Below the pieces are notes generated by a model, which was not told the origin of the DNA, made no database searches, and saw only the letters and a list, made by a program, of their open reading frames with translations. The position numbers and the translations under genes are program-made. A DNA stretch of 24,811 nt from the NCBI GenBank assembly GCA_001873585.1, contig MNZL01000068.1, positions 1 to 24,811 of the forward strand, given 5' to 3'. Positions 1 to 7,533 of the stretch are shown piece by piece (position 1 is the first letter of the stretch; each line of letters starts with the position of its first letter). Source of the stretch: Rhodobacterales bacterium CG2_30_65_12 (lineage in GTDB: Bacteria > Pseudomonadota > Alphaproteobacteria > Rhodobacterales > Rhodobacteraceae).

Positions 1-45
1 AACGCATCCAAAAACTTGCAGCCGGCAGATTCGCCTTGCTGAAGC

Positions 46-53
46 TTGCGCAA
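46..53. promoter_or_regulatory. Palindrome TTGCGCAA in the mcl1 leader
   Basis: The perfect 8-base palindrome TTGCGCAA lies 53 bases before the mcl1 start codon, followed by ATAAT. The same 8-mer occurs between pckA and chvI (13341-13348) and once inside chvG. Its position suits a regulator site or part of a promoter, but 8 bases is weak evidence and TTGCGC is common in this DNA. Confidence 0.25.
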
Positions 54-105
54 TAATCTACCCCAGCCCCAGCCACACACGAAACAAACTTGCACGGAGA
101 ATACC

Positions 106-1065
106 ATGTCGTTCCGTCCCCAGCCTGTTGCCCCGGCGCGCCCCAATCGCAGCCAGCTCTTTGGCCCAGGCTCGCGCCCCGAATTGTTCGAGAAAATGGC
201 CGCCTCCGCCGCCGACGTGGTCAATCTCGATCTCGAAGACAGCGTTGCCCCCGATGACAAGGCCAAGGCGCGTGCCAATATCATCGCCGCATCGCATGAT
301 GTCGATTGGGGTAGCAAGTATCTTTCGGTGCGGATAAACGGGCTCGATACCCCGCATTGGTATCGTGACGTGGTGGAGCTTCTGGAACAGGGCTCCGAGC
401 GGATCGACCAGATCATGATCCCGATGGTCGGCAATGGCGCTGACATCTACGCCGTCGATGCGCTGGTTACGGCGGTGGAGCGCGCGCAGGGACGCGCCAA
501 GCGGATCAGCTTCGAGGTGATCATCGAAACCGCCGCCGGACTTGCCCATGTTGAAGAGATCGCCGCCGCCTCGCCCCGGCTTCAGGCGATGAGCCTCGGC
601 TATGCCGATTTTGCCGCCTCGATGGGCATGGCCACCACTGGTATTGGCGGCACACAGGCAAATTACTACATGATCCATGAGGGCCAGACCAATTACCCCG
701 ACCCGTGGCACTACGTGGTCTCGGCCATCGTCGCTGCCTGTCGCACCCATGGCGTGCTTCCGGTCGACGGGCCGTTTGGGGATTTTTCCGACGATGATGC
801 CTACATCGCCCATGCCCGCCGGGTGGCAACGCTGGGCATGGTCGGCAAATGGGCAATCCACCCCAGGCAGGTCAAGCTCGCCAACCAGGTCTTCTCGCCC
901 ACGCCTGAAGCTGTGGCCGAGGCGCGCGAAATCCTCGCGGTGATGGAAGAGGCGCAGAAAAACGGCCTTGGCGCCACCACTCACAAAGGCAAGCTGATCG
1001 ACATCGCCAGCATGAAACAGGCCGAGGTAATCGTGCGCCAGGCCGACCTGATCGCCAAGGCGTAA
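106..1065 (+). CDS. mcl1: L-malyl-CoA/beta-methylmalyl-CoA lyase
   Basis: A 319-residue CitE/HpcH-family lyase. In the ethylmalonyl-CoA pathway it splits beta-methylmalyl-CoA to glyoxylate and propionyl-CoA, and it also handles L-malyl-CoA. The N-terminus (MSFRPQPVAPARPNRSQLFG) and the blocks NLDLEDSVAPDDK, SVRINGLDTP, FEVIIETAAGLAHVEEIAA and LGYADFAASMG closely match my memory of Rhodobacter Mcl1. The Glu of the EVIIE block and the Asp of LGYAD are the expected Mg-binding acids, and MVGKWAIHPRQV lies near the C-terminus. I chose the ATG at 106, not the in-frame codon at 46: it has a GGAG site about 8 bases upstream and gives the usual family length. It stands alone, followed by a GC-rich hairpin and then accA. 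Mcl2 or a citrate lyase beta subunit is less likely given the Mcl1-like N-terminus. Confidence 0.92.
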   Translation: MSFRPQPVAPARPNRSQLFGPGSRPELFEKMAASAADVVNLDLEDSVAPDDKAKARANIIAASHDVDWGSKYLSVRINGLDTPHWYRDVVELLEQGSERIDQIMIPMVGNGADIYAVDALVTAVERAQGRAKRISFEVIIETAAGLAHVEEIAAASPRLQAMSLGYADFAASMGMATTGIGGTQANYYMIHEGQTNYPDPWHYVVSAIVAACRTHGVLPVDGPFGDFSDDDAYIAHARRVATLGMVGKWAIHPRQVKLANQVFSPTPEAVAEAREILAVMEEAQKNGLGATTHKGKLIDIASMKQAEVIVRQADLIAKA

Positions 1066-1069
1066 CCTC

Positions 1070-1107
1070 GCCCGGCGCCGGGCCGCCCCCTGCTCGGTGG
1101 CCCGGCG
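1070..1107 (+). terminator. GC-rich hairpin after mcl1
   Basis: Perfect 9-base arms CGCCGGGCC (1076-1084) and GGCCCGGCG (1099-1107) are separated by 14 bases. They overlap a 14-base palindrome GCCCGGCGCCGGGC (1070-1083). It starts 5 bases after the mcl1 stop. No T-run follows, so it may be an mRNA-stabilising structure or a weak terminator. Confidence 0.4.
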
Positions 1108-1169
1108 AACGCGAGTTGCAATCGCCCGCCGGCGTATCCTATATCTCCCCCAACAGATTGGGGGCAGCA

Positions 1170-2132
1170 ATGACCAATTACCTCGACTTCGAAAAGCCGC
1201 TCGCCGAGATCGAAGGCAAGGCCGAAGAGCTGCGCGCCATGGCGCGGGCGAACCCTGAGACAGACGTTGAAAAGGAAGCCGCCGGGCTTGACCGCAAGGC
1301 CGAGCAGATGCTCAAGGATCTCTACAAGACCCTCACGCCCTGGCGCAAAACGCTGGTGGCCCGCCACCCCGACCGGCCGCATTCCAAGGATTACATCGAG
1401 GCGCTGTTCACCGAATACACGCCGCTGGCCGGCGATCGCAATTTCGCCGACGACCACGCGGTGATGGGCGGGCTGGCGCGGCTTGGCGATACCCCGGTGA
1501 TGGTGATCGGCCACGAAAAGGGCCACGACACCAAATCGCGCATCGAGCGCAATTTTGGCATGGCGCGGCCCGAAGGCTACCGCAAGGCGATCCGGCTGAT
1601 GGATATGGCCGACCGGTTCGGCCTGCCGGTGATCTCGCTGATCGACACGCCGGGCGCCTATCCCGGCAAGGGGGCTGAAGAGCGCGGGCAATCCGAGGCC
1701 ATCGCCCGCTCGACCGAGAAATGCCTGTCGCTCAAGGTGCCGCTCGTGAGCGTGATCATCGGCGAAGGTGGCTCCGGCGGCGCGGTGGCGTTTGCCACCG
1801 GCAACACGGTGATGATGCTGGAGCATTCCATCTATTCGGTGATTTCGCCCGAGGGCTGCGCCTCGATCCTGTGGAAAGACGCCGAGAAGATGCGCGAGGC
1901 GGCGGAAGCGCTGCGCCTCACCGCGCAAGATCTCAAGGCGCTGGGCGTGATCGACCGTATCATCTCCGAGCCGCTCGGTGGCGCCCACCGTGGCCGCGCC
2001 GACACGATCACGGCGGTGGGCAAGGCGCTCGAGGTGGAGTTGAAAGCGCTGGCGAAGAAAAAGCCCGAGGCGCTGCGCAAGGAGCGGCGCGAAAAATACC
2101 TGGCGATGGGCGCCAAGGGCCTGGCCGCCTGA
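1170..2132 (+). CDS. accA: Acetyl-CoA carboxylase carboxyltransferase subunit alpha
   Basis: A 320-residue AccA, the usual length. With AccD it forms the carboxyltransferase that moves the carboxyl group from biotin to acetyl-CoA, giving malonyl-CoA for fatty acid synthesis in the cytosol. Evidence: the N-terminal helix DFEKPLAEIEGKAEEL, the crotonase-fold blocks IDTPGAYPGKGAEERGQSEA and GEGGSGGAVAFATGN, then SVISPEGCASILWKDAEK, and a Lys/Arg-rich C-terminus. The start is the ATG at 1170, with a GGGGG stretch at 1160-1164 as ribosome-binding site; in-frame codons further up add no family-like sequence. AccB, AccC and AccD are not in the window, as is normal. Confidence 0.96.
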   Translation: MTNYLDFEKPLAEIEGKAEELRAMARANPETDVEKEAAGLDRKAEQMLKDLYKTLTPWRKTLVARHPDRPHSKDYIEALFTEYTPLAGDRNFADDHAVMGGLARLGDTPVMVIGHEKGHDTKSRIERNFGMARPEGYRKAIRLMDMADRFGLPVISLIDTPGAYPGKGAEERGQSEAIARSTEKCLSLKVPLVSVIIGEGGSGGAVAFATGNTVMMLEHSIYSVISPEGCASILWKDAEKMREAAEALRLTAQDLKALGVIDRIISEPLGGAHRGRADTITAVGKALEVELKALAKKKPEALRKERREKYLAMGAKGLAA

Positions 2133-2447
2133 CACAATAGCGCCAGCGGCCATCGCCCTTTCATCTTGCCAGAAATATCCCACGGGGGTCCGGGGGTGTG
2201 AAACCCCCGGCTACTGGCATCTCAGCGCTTCGATCGGATCGCGCCGCAGCATGTTCGTCAGGTTGAAATCGTCCGATGCGCCTGGAGATCGTTTCGTGGC
2301 CAAACCGGGCGGTGGCGGTCTGTGTTCGATTGGGCGCGGCGGTGGAAACGGACGGCCGTTCCGCAGCGCCCAAACGGACGGCGCTGCTTGACTCCCCGCC
2401 GCCGTCCGACCATATCGCGGGCAACGGATAAAACAGGCGGGGCAGAC
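2133..2447. other. 315-base gene-free stretch between accA and lepB
   Basis: No convincing gene. It contains the hairpin repeat at about 2167-2210. On the minus strand just beyond it (2211-2249) a short reading frame ends MLRRDPIEALRCQ, which resembles the conserved tail of FtsX/MacB-type permeases (DPIEALR) but nothing before it does. The remaining 200 bases up to lepB must hold its promoter; I cannot identify -35/-10 boxes with confidence. Confidence 0.5.
2167..2210. repeat. Rhodobacteraceae-type intergenic hairpin repeat
   Basis: The block reads TTGCCAGAAATATCCCACGG, then GGGTCCGGGGGTGTGAAA and CCCCCGG. The perfect stem CCGGGGG (2190-2196) / CCCCCGG (2204-2210) has a 7-base loop. From memory, closely similar 'AAATATCC ... 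GGGGGTCCGGGGG' blocks recur between genes in many Rhodobacteraceae genomes. It may end the accA transcript, although no T-run follows. Only one copy is in this window, so calling it a repeat rests on recall. Confidence 0.5.
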
Positions 2448-3230
2448 ATGGCCGAGAAGAATGATGGCATCATCGAGACGATCAAGACGATCTTCTGGGC
2501 GCTCCTGATTGCGGGCTTGTTTCGCTCGATCCTGTTCCAGCCGTTCTTCATCCCCACCGGGTCGATGAAAGACACGCTGCTGATCGGCGATTTCGTTTTC
2601 GTCAACAAGATGGCTTATGGCTGGTCGAAGTATTCCTGCCCCTTCTCCGCTTGCCCGATTCCGGAGCGGATCTGGGGCGAGGCGCCCGAGCGCGGCGATA
2701 TCGTCGTGTTTCGCCACCCGACGCTCAACACCGATTACGTCAAGCGCGTGATCGGCCTGCCGGGCGACCGGCTGCAGATGAAAGATGGCATACTGTACCT
2801 CAACGGCGAGATTGCGCCGCAGGAACCGGCAGGCAATTTCGAGGAAGTGTTCGAGCGCCAGGGCAGCTTCGGCACCGTGCCGAAATGTGCCAACGGGCCG
2901 GTGGGCGAGGGTGCGATCTGTGTGAAGGAGCGCGCCACCGAAACCCTGCCGGGAGGCCGGACGCATGATGTGCTCAACGTCGAGAATTACTCCGGCATGC
3001 CCGACAATACCGATGTGTATACCGTGCCGGAGGGGCATTTCTTCTTCATGGGCGACAACCGCGACAACTCGACCGACTCGCGCTTCGATCAGCGTGTGGG
3101 CGGTGTTGGCATGGTGCCTTTCAAATATCTCCTTGGCCGGGTTGACCGGGTGATGTTCTCCGCTGAGGGCAAACGCCTGGTGTATTTCTGGACCTGGCGC
3201 TCGGACCGTTTCTTCAAGAAGGTCGAATGA
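2448..3230 (+). CDS. lepB: Signal peptidase I
   Basis: A 260-residue type I (S26) signal peptidase that removes signal peptides from exported proteins at the periplasmic face of the inner membrane. A single N-terminal membrane segment spans about residues 12-35. The catalytic Ser39 lies in IPTGSMKDTLL and the Lys99 general base in DYVKRVIGLPGD. The third conserved box, GDNRDNSTDSR, begins at about residue 202. I chose the ATG at 2448 over the codon at 2322 because the extra 42 residues are Arg-rich and unlike the family, and GGCGGGG lies just upstream. It is the first gene of a block with rnc, whose start overlaps its stop by 4 bases. Confidence 0.95.
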   Translation: MAEKNDGIIETIKTIFWALLIAGLFRSILFQPFFIPTGSMKDTLLIGDFVFVNKMAYGWSKYSCPFSACPIPERIWGEAPERGDIVVFRHPTLNTDYVKRVIGLPGDRLQMKDGILYLNGEIAPQEPAGNFEEVFERQGSFGTVPKCANGPVGEGAICVKERATETLPGGRTHDVLNVENYSGMPDNTDVYTVPEGHFFFMGDNRDNSTDSRFDQRVGGVGMVPFKYLLGRVDRVMFSAEGKRLVYFWTWRSDRFFKKVE

Positions 3231-3910
3231 AGCTCTCGGCTGATCTCACCGCCTTCGCGGGCCGGATCGGGCACGCTTTCAATCGCCCCGAACTGTTGAT
3301 CCGCGCGCTCACCCACGGCTCCTTCGCCTCCGAGACCCGGCCCGACAACCAGCGGCTCGAATTCCTCGGCGACCGTGTGCTCGGCCTCGTCATGGCCGAG
3401 GCGCTGCTGGCGTCGGACAAGGCGGCGCGCGAGGGCCAGCTTGCGCCGCGCTACAATGCGCTGGTGCGCAAGGAAGCCTGCGCCGACGTGGCGCGCGAGG
3501 TTGATCTGGGTTCGGTTCTCAAGCTTGGCCGCTCCGAAATGATGTCGGGCGGGCGGCGCAAGCAGGCGCTCCTGGGCGATGCGATGGAAGCGGTGATCGC
3601 TGCGGTCTACCTCGATGGCGGCTTTGACGCCGCGAAGGCGATGATCCTGAGCCTCTGGGGCAGCCGGATCGAAAACGTCGACGACGACGCGCGCGATGCC
3701 AAGACCGCCTTGCAGGAATGGGCGCAAGCGCGCGGAATGCCGCCGCCGGCTTATCTGGAAACCGGCCGCGAGGGGCCCGACCACGCGCCGATGTTCACCA
3801 TCGAGGCGCGGCTGGAAAACGGAGCTACGGATACCGCGCGCGCCGCCTCCAAACGCGCCGCCGAACAAGCCGCCGCCGCCACGCTGCTGGCGCGACTGGA
3901 GGCGAAATGA
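3227..3910 (+). CDS. rnc: Ribonuclease III
   Basis: A 227-residue RNase III, which cuts double-stranded RNA in rRNA precursors and structured mRNAs. The N-terminal nuclease domain carries the signature NQRLEFLGDRVLGLVMAE (residues 41-58), and a second acidic site lies in LLGDAMEAVIAAVYLDGG. The C-terminal dsRNA-binding domain runs from about residue 157 (DAKTALQEWAQ) to the end, with ASKRAAEQAAAATLL as its last helix. The ATG overlaps the lepB stop (ATGA), so translation is probably coupled, and its own stop overlaps the next start in the same way. The lepB-rnc-era order is conserved in alphaproteobacteria. Confidence 0.96.
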   Translation: MKLSADLTAFAGRIGHAFNRPELLIRALTHGSFASETRPDNQRLEFLGDRVLGLVMAEALLASDKAAREGQLAPRYNALVRKEACADVAREVDLGSVLKLGRSEMMSGGRRKQALLGDAMEAVIAAVYLDGGFDAAKAMILSLWGSRIENVDDDARDAKTALQEWAQARGMPPPAYLETGREGPDHAPMFTIEARLENGATDTARAASKRAAEQAAAATLLARLEAK

Positions 3911-4335
3911 CCTCTGCCACCCCGGTGCAAAAATTCCCCATGACGGCGGACGAGATCGACCGGCTGGTGGCTGCGTTCTACCAGCGCATCCGTGCGCACG
4001 CCACGCTCGGGCCGGTGTTTGCCCGCGCCATCGCGCCCGACGACGGCCCGGAGTGGCGCGCACACGAGGCGAAGATCGCCGCCTTCTGGCGCAATGCGGT
4101 GGGGCTGGATCGCGGCTACGATGGCAACCCGATGCGAGTGCATGTGGAAAATCCGCAAGTGATGCCCGGCATGTTTTCGGTTTGGCTTGAGCTGTTTGGG
4201 CAGACGGCGCGCGACGTGTTGCCGTCCGAAACGGCGGCCCGGATCACCGCCCTTGCCGAGCGGATCGGCGACGGGATGCGCTATGCCGTCACCCAGCGCG
4301 GCCAGACCAGGGGCGTGCCGCCGCGCTTGCACTGA
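3907..4335 (+). CDS. Group III truncated haemoglobin
   Basis: A 142-residue small globin of the truncated group III. The key positions are present: Tyr25 (B10, in AAFYQRI), His53 (E7, in EWRAHEAKIAAFW), His79 as likely proximal haem ligand (in MRVHVENP), and Trp93 (G8, in FSVWLELF). Group III globins bind oxygen or NO, and roles in NO tolerance or low-oxygen growth have been suggested; none is proven for this protein. The ATG overlaps the rnc stop (ATGA), so it should be translated in step with RNase III. Lying inside the rnc-era block is not something its function would predict. The 68-base gap after it may hold a promoter for the next genes. Confidence 0.85.
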   Translation: MTSATPVQKFPMTADEIDRLVAAFYQRIRAHATLGPVFARAIAPDDGPEWRAHEAKIAAFWRNAVGLDRGYDGNPMRVHVENPQVMPGMFSVWLELFGQTARDVLPSETAARITALAERIGDGMRYAVTQRGQTRGVPPRLH

Positions 4336-4345
4336 CGTGCCACGC

Positions 4346-4373
4346 TTGCGCTCCTTCGCACATGCAGCATAAT
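4346..4373 (+). promoter_or_regulatory. Possible internal promoter before the kinase-like gene and era
   Basis: TTGCGC (4346-4351) and CATAAT (4368-4373) are separated by 16 bases. The -10 matches TATAAT in 5 of 6 positions but the -35 in only 3. It lies in the only sizeable gap of this block, so it could drive era and recO independently of lepB and rnc. Confidence 0.3.
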
Positions 4374-4403
4374 CGGGGTGCAACTGCGAAAGCGCGTTCC
4401 GGC

Positions 4404-4967
4404 ATGACCGATCCAAGGATTCACATCACCGGCGCCGCCTGTTCGGGCACCACCACGCTTGGCGCCGCGCTCGCCGCGGCGCTTGGTGTGCCGCATCACG
4501 ATACCGACACCTATTACTGGCGCTCCACCGATCCGCCCTATACCGACAGGCGCCCGGCCACCGAGCGGCTGCCGCTGATGCGTGCGGCGCTGGAGCCGGG
4601 CGGTTGGGTGATCTCCGGTTCGCTCGACGGCTGGGGCGATCCGCTGCTCGTGGGCGTCGATCTCATCGTCTATCTCTCCGCGCCCATGGGCGTGCGGCTG
4701 GCCCGGCTCAAGGCGCGCGAACGCCGGCGGTTCGGCGCGCGGATCGGCCCCGGGGGCGACATGGAGCATATTCACGCGAGCTTTCTCGTTTGGGCTGCGG
4801 ATTACGACGAGGCCGGCTTTACCGGCCGCTCGCGCCAGCGCCACGAGGCCTGGCTGGCCGAGCAAGCCGCGCCGGTGCTCCGGCTCGAAGCGACCCGCCC
4901 GCCCGAGGCGCTCGCGGCGCAGGTGCTGGCCCGGCTCGCAGAAATCGGCTATGTGGCACAAGACTGA
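4404..4967 (+). CDS. P-loop adenylate-kinase-like protein with variant Walker A
   Basis: A 187-residue P-loop protein of the small nucleoside/adenylate kinase-like type. Near the N-terminus it has ITGAACSGTTTLG (P-loop residues 10-18), where the usual Walker A Lys is replaced by Thr. It continues with HHDTDTYYWRSTDPPYT, a substrate-side segment typical of this family, then WVISGSLDGWGD, VDLIVYLSAPMGVRLARLKARERRRFG (a lid-like Arg-rich segment) and a Leu-rich C-terminal helix. From memory, relatives with GTTT in the P-loop are known, so this is probably not a broken gene. Its substrate is unknown. The start is the ATG at 4404; the upstream codon at 4362 adds 14 unconserved residues. It ends 16 bases before era. 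Confidence 0.7.
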   Translation: MTDPRIHITGAACSGTTTLGAALAAALGVPHHDTDTYYWRSTDPPYTDRRPATERLPLMRAALEPGGWVISGSLDGWGDPLLVGVDLIVYLSAPMGVRLARLKARERRRFGARIGPGGDMEHIHASFLVWAADYDEAGFTGRSRQRHEAWLAEQAAPVLRLEATRPPEALAAQVLARLAEIGYVAQD

Positions 4968-4983
4968 CAAAGGATAGCAGCAT

Positions 4984-5892
4984 ATGACCACACGCGCGGG
5001 CTTCGTGGCCCTGATCGGCGAACCCAACGCGGGCAAGTCCACCCTCACCAACACGCTGGTGGGGGCGAAGGTGAGCATCGTCACCCACAAGGTGCAGACC
5101 ACCCGCGCGCGTATTCGCGGCGTGGCGCTCGAGGGCGAGGCGCAGATCGTGCTGGTCGATACGCCCGGATTGTTCCGCCCGCGCCGGCGGCTTGACCGGG
5201 CGATGGTGGCGGCGGCCTGGGCCGGGGTGTCGGATGCCGATGTGGTGGTGCTGTTGATCGAAGCCCATCGCGGCATGACAGAGGGCGTGCAGCGCATTCT
5301 CGACGGCCTTGCGGGCCTGCCCAACGGCCGCACCGTGGCGCTGGCGATCAACAAGATCGACAAGGTGCCTTCGGAGGGGCTTCTTGCGCTCACCAAGGCG
5401 ATGAATGATCGCTATCCGTTCGCCGAGACCTTCATGATCTCGGCGGAGAAGGGCTACGGCGTCGGCACCCTGCGCACATGGCTCGCCAAGCGGATGCCCG
5501 AGGGCCACTGGCTCTACCCCGAAGACCAGATCGCCGACGTGCCGCTCTATATGCTCGCCGCCGAGATCACCCGCGAAAAACTCACGCTCAGACTGCACCA
5601 GGAATTGCCCTACCAGCTAACGGTGGAGACCGAGAACTGGGACGAGCGCGACGATGGCTCGGTGCGGATCGACCAGATCATCTACGTCGCCCGCGATGGC
5701 CACAAGGGCATCGTGCTCGGCAAGAAGGGCGAGACGATCAAGGCGGTGAGCCAGCTCGCCCGCACCGAACTCGAAGAGTTTCTCGAACGCAAGGTGCACC
5801 TGTTCTTGCAGGTCAAGGTGCGGCCCGGCTGGCTTGACGAGGCCGAGCGCTTCTCCGAGATGGGGCTTGATTTCAAGGACGGCAACATATGA
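4984..5892 (+). CDS. era: GTPase Era, 16S rRNA maturation and 30S assembly
   Basis: A 302-residue Era. The GTPase domain has G1 GEPNAGKST (residues 12-20), G3 DTPG, G4 NKID and G5 SAEKG. The C-terminal KH RNA-binding domain contains IIYVARDGHKGIVLGKKGETIK, and the tail LFLQVKVRPGWLDEAERFSEMGLDF is typical of alphaproteobacteria. Era binds the 3' end of 16S rRNA during 30S assembly and acts in the same RNA-processing pathway as RNase III upstream. A ribosome-binding site AAAGGA lies about 9 bases before the ATG. The stop overlaps the next gene by 4 bases. Confidence 0.97.
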   Translation: MTTRAGFVALIGEPNAGKSTLTNTLVGAKVSIVTHKVQTTRARIRGVALEGEAQIVLVDTPGLFRPRRRLDRAMVAAAWAGVSDADVVVLLIEAHRGMTEGVQRILDGLAGLPNGRTVALAINKIDKVPSEGLLALTKAMNDRYPFAETFMISAEKGYGVGTLRTWLAKRMPEGHWLYPEDQIADVPLYMLAAEITREKLTLRLHQELPYQLTVETENWDERDDGSVRIDQIIYVARDGHKGIVLGKKGETIKAVSQLARTELEEFLERKVHLFLQVKVRPGWLDEAERFSEMGLDFKDGNI

Positions 5893-6221
5893 TCCGACTG
5901 GCCGCCGGCATCTGGGTGGCGGCCTACCTCGCCCGGCTTCACGCCGAGGGCATTCCCGTCTATGTGGTCGCGCGTGGCGACGATACGGCGGGCGCGGTGC
6001 TGGTCAAACTCGCCACGCTGGATGGGCGCGCGACAGCCTTTCACCGGGTGGTGGACCTGATGAGCGGCACCAGGCGCTGGGACGTGTTGGCCGAAGGGCC
6101 CGAGGCCGAGGTGGATACCAGCATCGCCCGCCAGCGCGGATTCGATCCCGACCTCTGGGTGATCGAGGTGGAAGACGCGCGCGGGCGGCATATGCTCGAC
6201 CAGCCGGGGCTGGACGGCTGA
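5889..6221 (+). CDS. DUF1491 family protein
   Basis: A 110-residue protein of the DUF1491 family, found in alphaproteobacteria. Recognisable parts are the N-terminus LAAGIWVAAYLARLHAEGIP, a beta-rich stretch VYVVARGDDTAGAVLVKL, and the C-terminal DPDLWVIEVEDARGRHML. It has no signal peptide and no catalytic motif I can name, so its function is unknown. The ATG overlaps the era stop (ATGA) and recO starts 24 bases downstream. Tight placement between era and recO suggests co-expression with ribosome assembly and DNA repair genes, but that is context only. Confidence 0.85.
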   Translation: MIRLAAGIWVAAYLARLHAEGIPVYVVARGDDTAGAVLVKLATLDGRATAFHRVVDLMSGTRRWDVLAEGPEAEVDTSIARQRGFDPDLWVIEVEDARGRHMLDQPGLDG

Positions 6222-6245
6222 TGCGACGCTGCGGAAAGGGCCGGC

Positions 6246-6977
6246 ATGGATTGGCGCGATGAGGGCACACTGCTGACTGTGCGCAAGCATGGCGAAACCT
6301 CGGCGATCATCGAGGTGTTTACCGCCGAGCACGGGCGGCATTCGGGCGTGGTGCGCGGCGGCACCTCGCGCAAGATCGCTCCGGTGTTGCAACCAGGAGC
6401 GCAGCTCGATCTTGCCTGGCGCGCCCGGCTCGAGGAGCACATCGGCGCGTTTACCGTGGAGCCATTGAAAAGCCGGGCGGCGGCGGTGATGGACGACCGC
6501 GCGGCGCTCGCGGGGCTGAACGCGATGACCGCGCTACTTGCCTTTGCGCTGCCTGAACGCGAGCCGCACCCGCGGCTTTACGCCCGCTCGCTGGCGATGT
6601 TCGATCTGCTCGGCCACACCCCGGCCTGGCCGGTGGCCTACCTGCAATGGGAGCTTGCGCTCTTGGAAGAGCTCGGCTTCGGGCTTGATCTGTCTGCCTG
6701 CGCCGTGACGGGGTTGGCGGATGATCTCGTCTACGTCTCGCCCAGATCGGGCCGTGCGGTGAGCGCCGAGGCGGCGGGCGACTGGGCCGACCGGCTGTTG
6801 CCGCTGCCGCCGGAATTGCTCGGGGTGGTGACGGGCGACCTCGCCGGGGTGGCGGAGGGGCTGCGCACCACTGGCTATTTTCTCGAAACCGGGCTTGCTC
6901 AATCGCTTGGCAACCGGCCCTTGCCGGAGGCGCGGGCGCGGCTGGTGGATCGGTTGAGCCGGGGTCACGCCTCCTGA
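6246..6977 (+). CDS. recO: DNA repair protein RecO
   Basis: A 243-residue RecO, which helps RecR load RecA onto SSB-coated single-stranded DNA in the RecFOR gap-repair pathway. The N-terminal OB-fold begins MDWRDEGTLLTVRKHGETSAIIEVFTAE and continues GVVRGGTSRKIAPVLQPG. The helical C-terminal part has LARSLAMFDLLG-like and YLQWELALLEELGFGLDLSACAVTG segments, as in other alphaproteobacterial RecO. The zinc cysteine cluster of some RecO proteins is absent; I see only one Cys in the expected region. It is the last gene of this block, and its 3' end overlaps the convergent TetR gene by 13 bases. Confidence 0.93.
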   Translation: MDWRDEGTLLTVRKHGETSAIIEVFTAEHGRHSGVVRGGTSRKIAPVLQPGAQLDLAWRARLEEHIGAFTVEPLKSRAAAVMDDRAALAGLNAMTALLAFALPEREPHPRLYARSLAMFDLLGHTPAWPVAYLQWELALLEELGFGLDLSACAVTGLADDLVYVSPRSGRAVSAEAAGDWADRLLPLPPELLGVVTGDLAGVAEGLRTTGYFLETGLAQSLGNRPLPEARARLVDRLSRGHAS

Positions 6978-7522
6978 AGCGCGAGCAGCGCGGCGGTGAG
7001 CGTGGAGAGCGCGCCGTCGGTTTCGGCTGGGGCTCCCGAAAGCGCTTGCATCCCGAGATATGCGCCGTAGAGCAGCCGGGCGAAGTCCGGGTTGGTCAGT
7101 GCGAGCGCGTTGAGCACCGAGCGGATGTAGGCAAGGCGTGCGGCGTCAACCTCTGCGACAACGTTCGTAACCGTATTGTTGGAACGCGCCCACGCGCGGA
7201 TTGCCGGGTCTACCGCCGTGCCGCCGTGCAATTCGTCTTCCGGCGCGATGATCTCGGCGAGCCGGTGCAGCCGCTCGGTGGGGGTGGCGCTGGCCGCAGC
7301 GGCGTGCGCCAAGGCCGTGTGCGCCGCGTCTTGCCAATGCCCGAGCAGGCGCATGCGGAATGCCGGAACGTCCTTGAAATGCCAGTAGAAACTGCCCTTT
7401 GTGGCGCCAAGACCACGGGCCAGCGGCTCGGCCTTCAGCGCGTCTGGCCCGGTTTCCACCAAGGCTCGGAAGCCGGCGCGCAGCCAATCCTCAGCCGTCA
7501 GGTGGTGTTTGCTCTCAGGCAT
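6965..7522 (-). CDS. TetR/AcrR-family transcriptional regulator
   Basis: A 185-residue TetR-type repressor. The N-terminal helix-turn-helix domain (about residues 5-50) has AEDWLRAGFRALVETGPDALK followed by the recognition segment LARGLGATKGSFYWHFKD. The C-terminal ligand-binding part is helical and unlike any effector class I can name. I chose the ATG at 7522, not the one at 7534: GGAAA lies just before it, and the tandem operator at 7534-7561 would otherwise run into the coding sequence. The operator directly in front indicates self-repression. No divergent target gene is adjacent, because the upstream neighbour rsgA is on the same strand. It converges on recO. Confidence 0.88.
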   Translation of the reverse strand: MPESKHHLTAEDWLRAGFRALVETGPDALKAEPLARGLGATKGSFYWHFKDVPAFRMRLLGHWQDAAHTALAHAAAASATPTERLHRLAEIIAPEDELHGGTAVDPAIRAWARSNNTVTNVVAEVDAARLAYIRSVLNALALTNPDFARLLYGAYLGMQALSGAPAETDGALSTLTAALLALQEA

Positions 7523-7533
7523 GACAATTTCCA

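Noticed and set aside
981..2183. 400-residue open frame antisense to accA
   Set aside because: Low-complexity His/Arg/Gly-rich translation opposite a full-length accA; no independent support.
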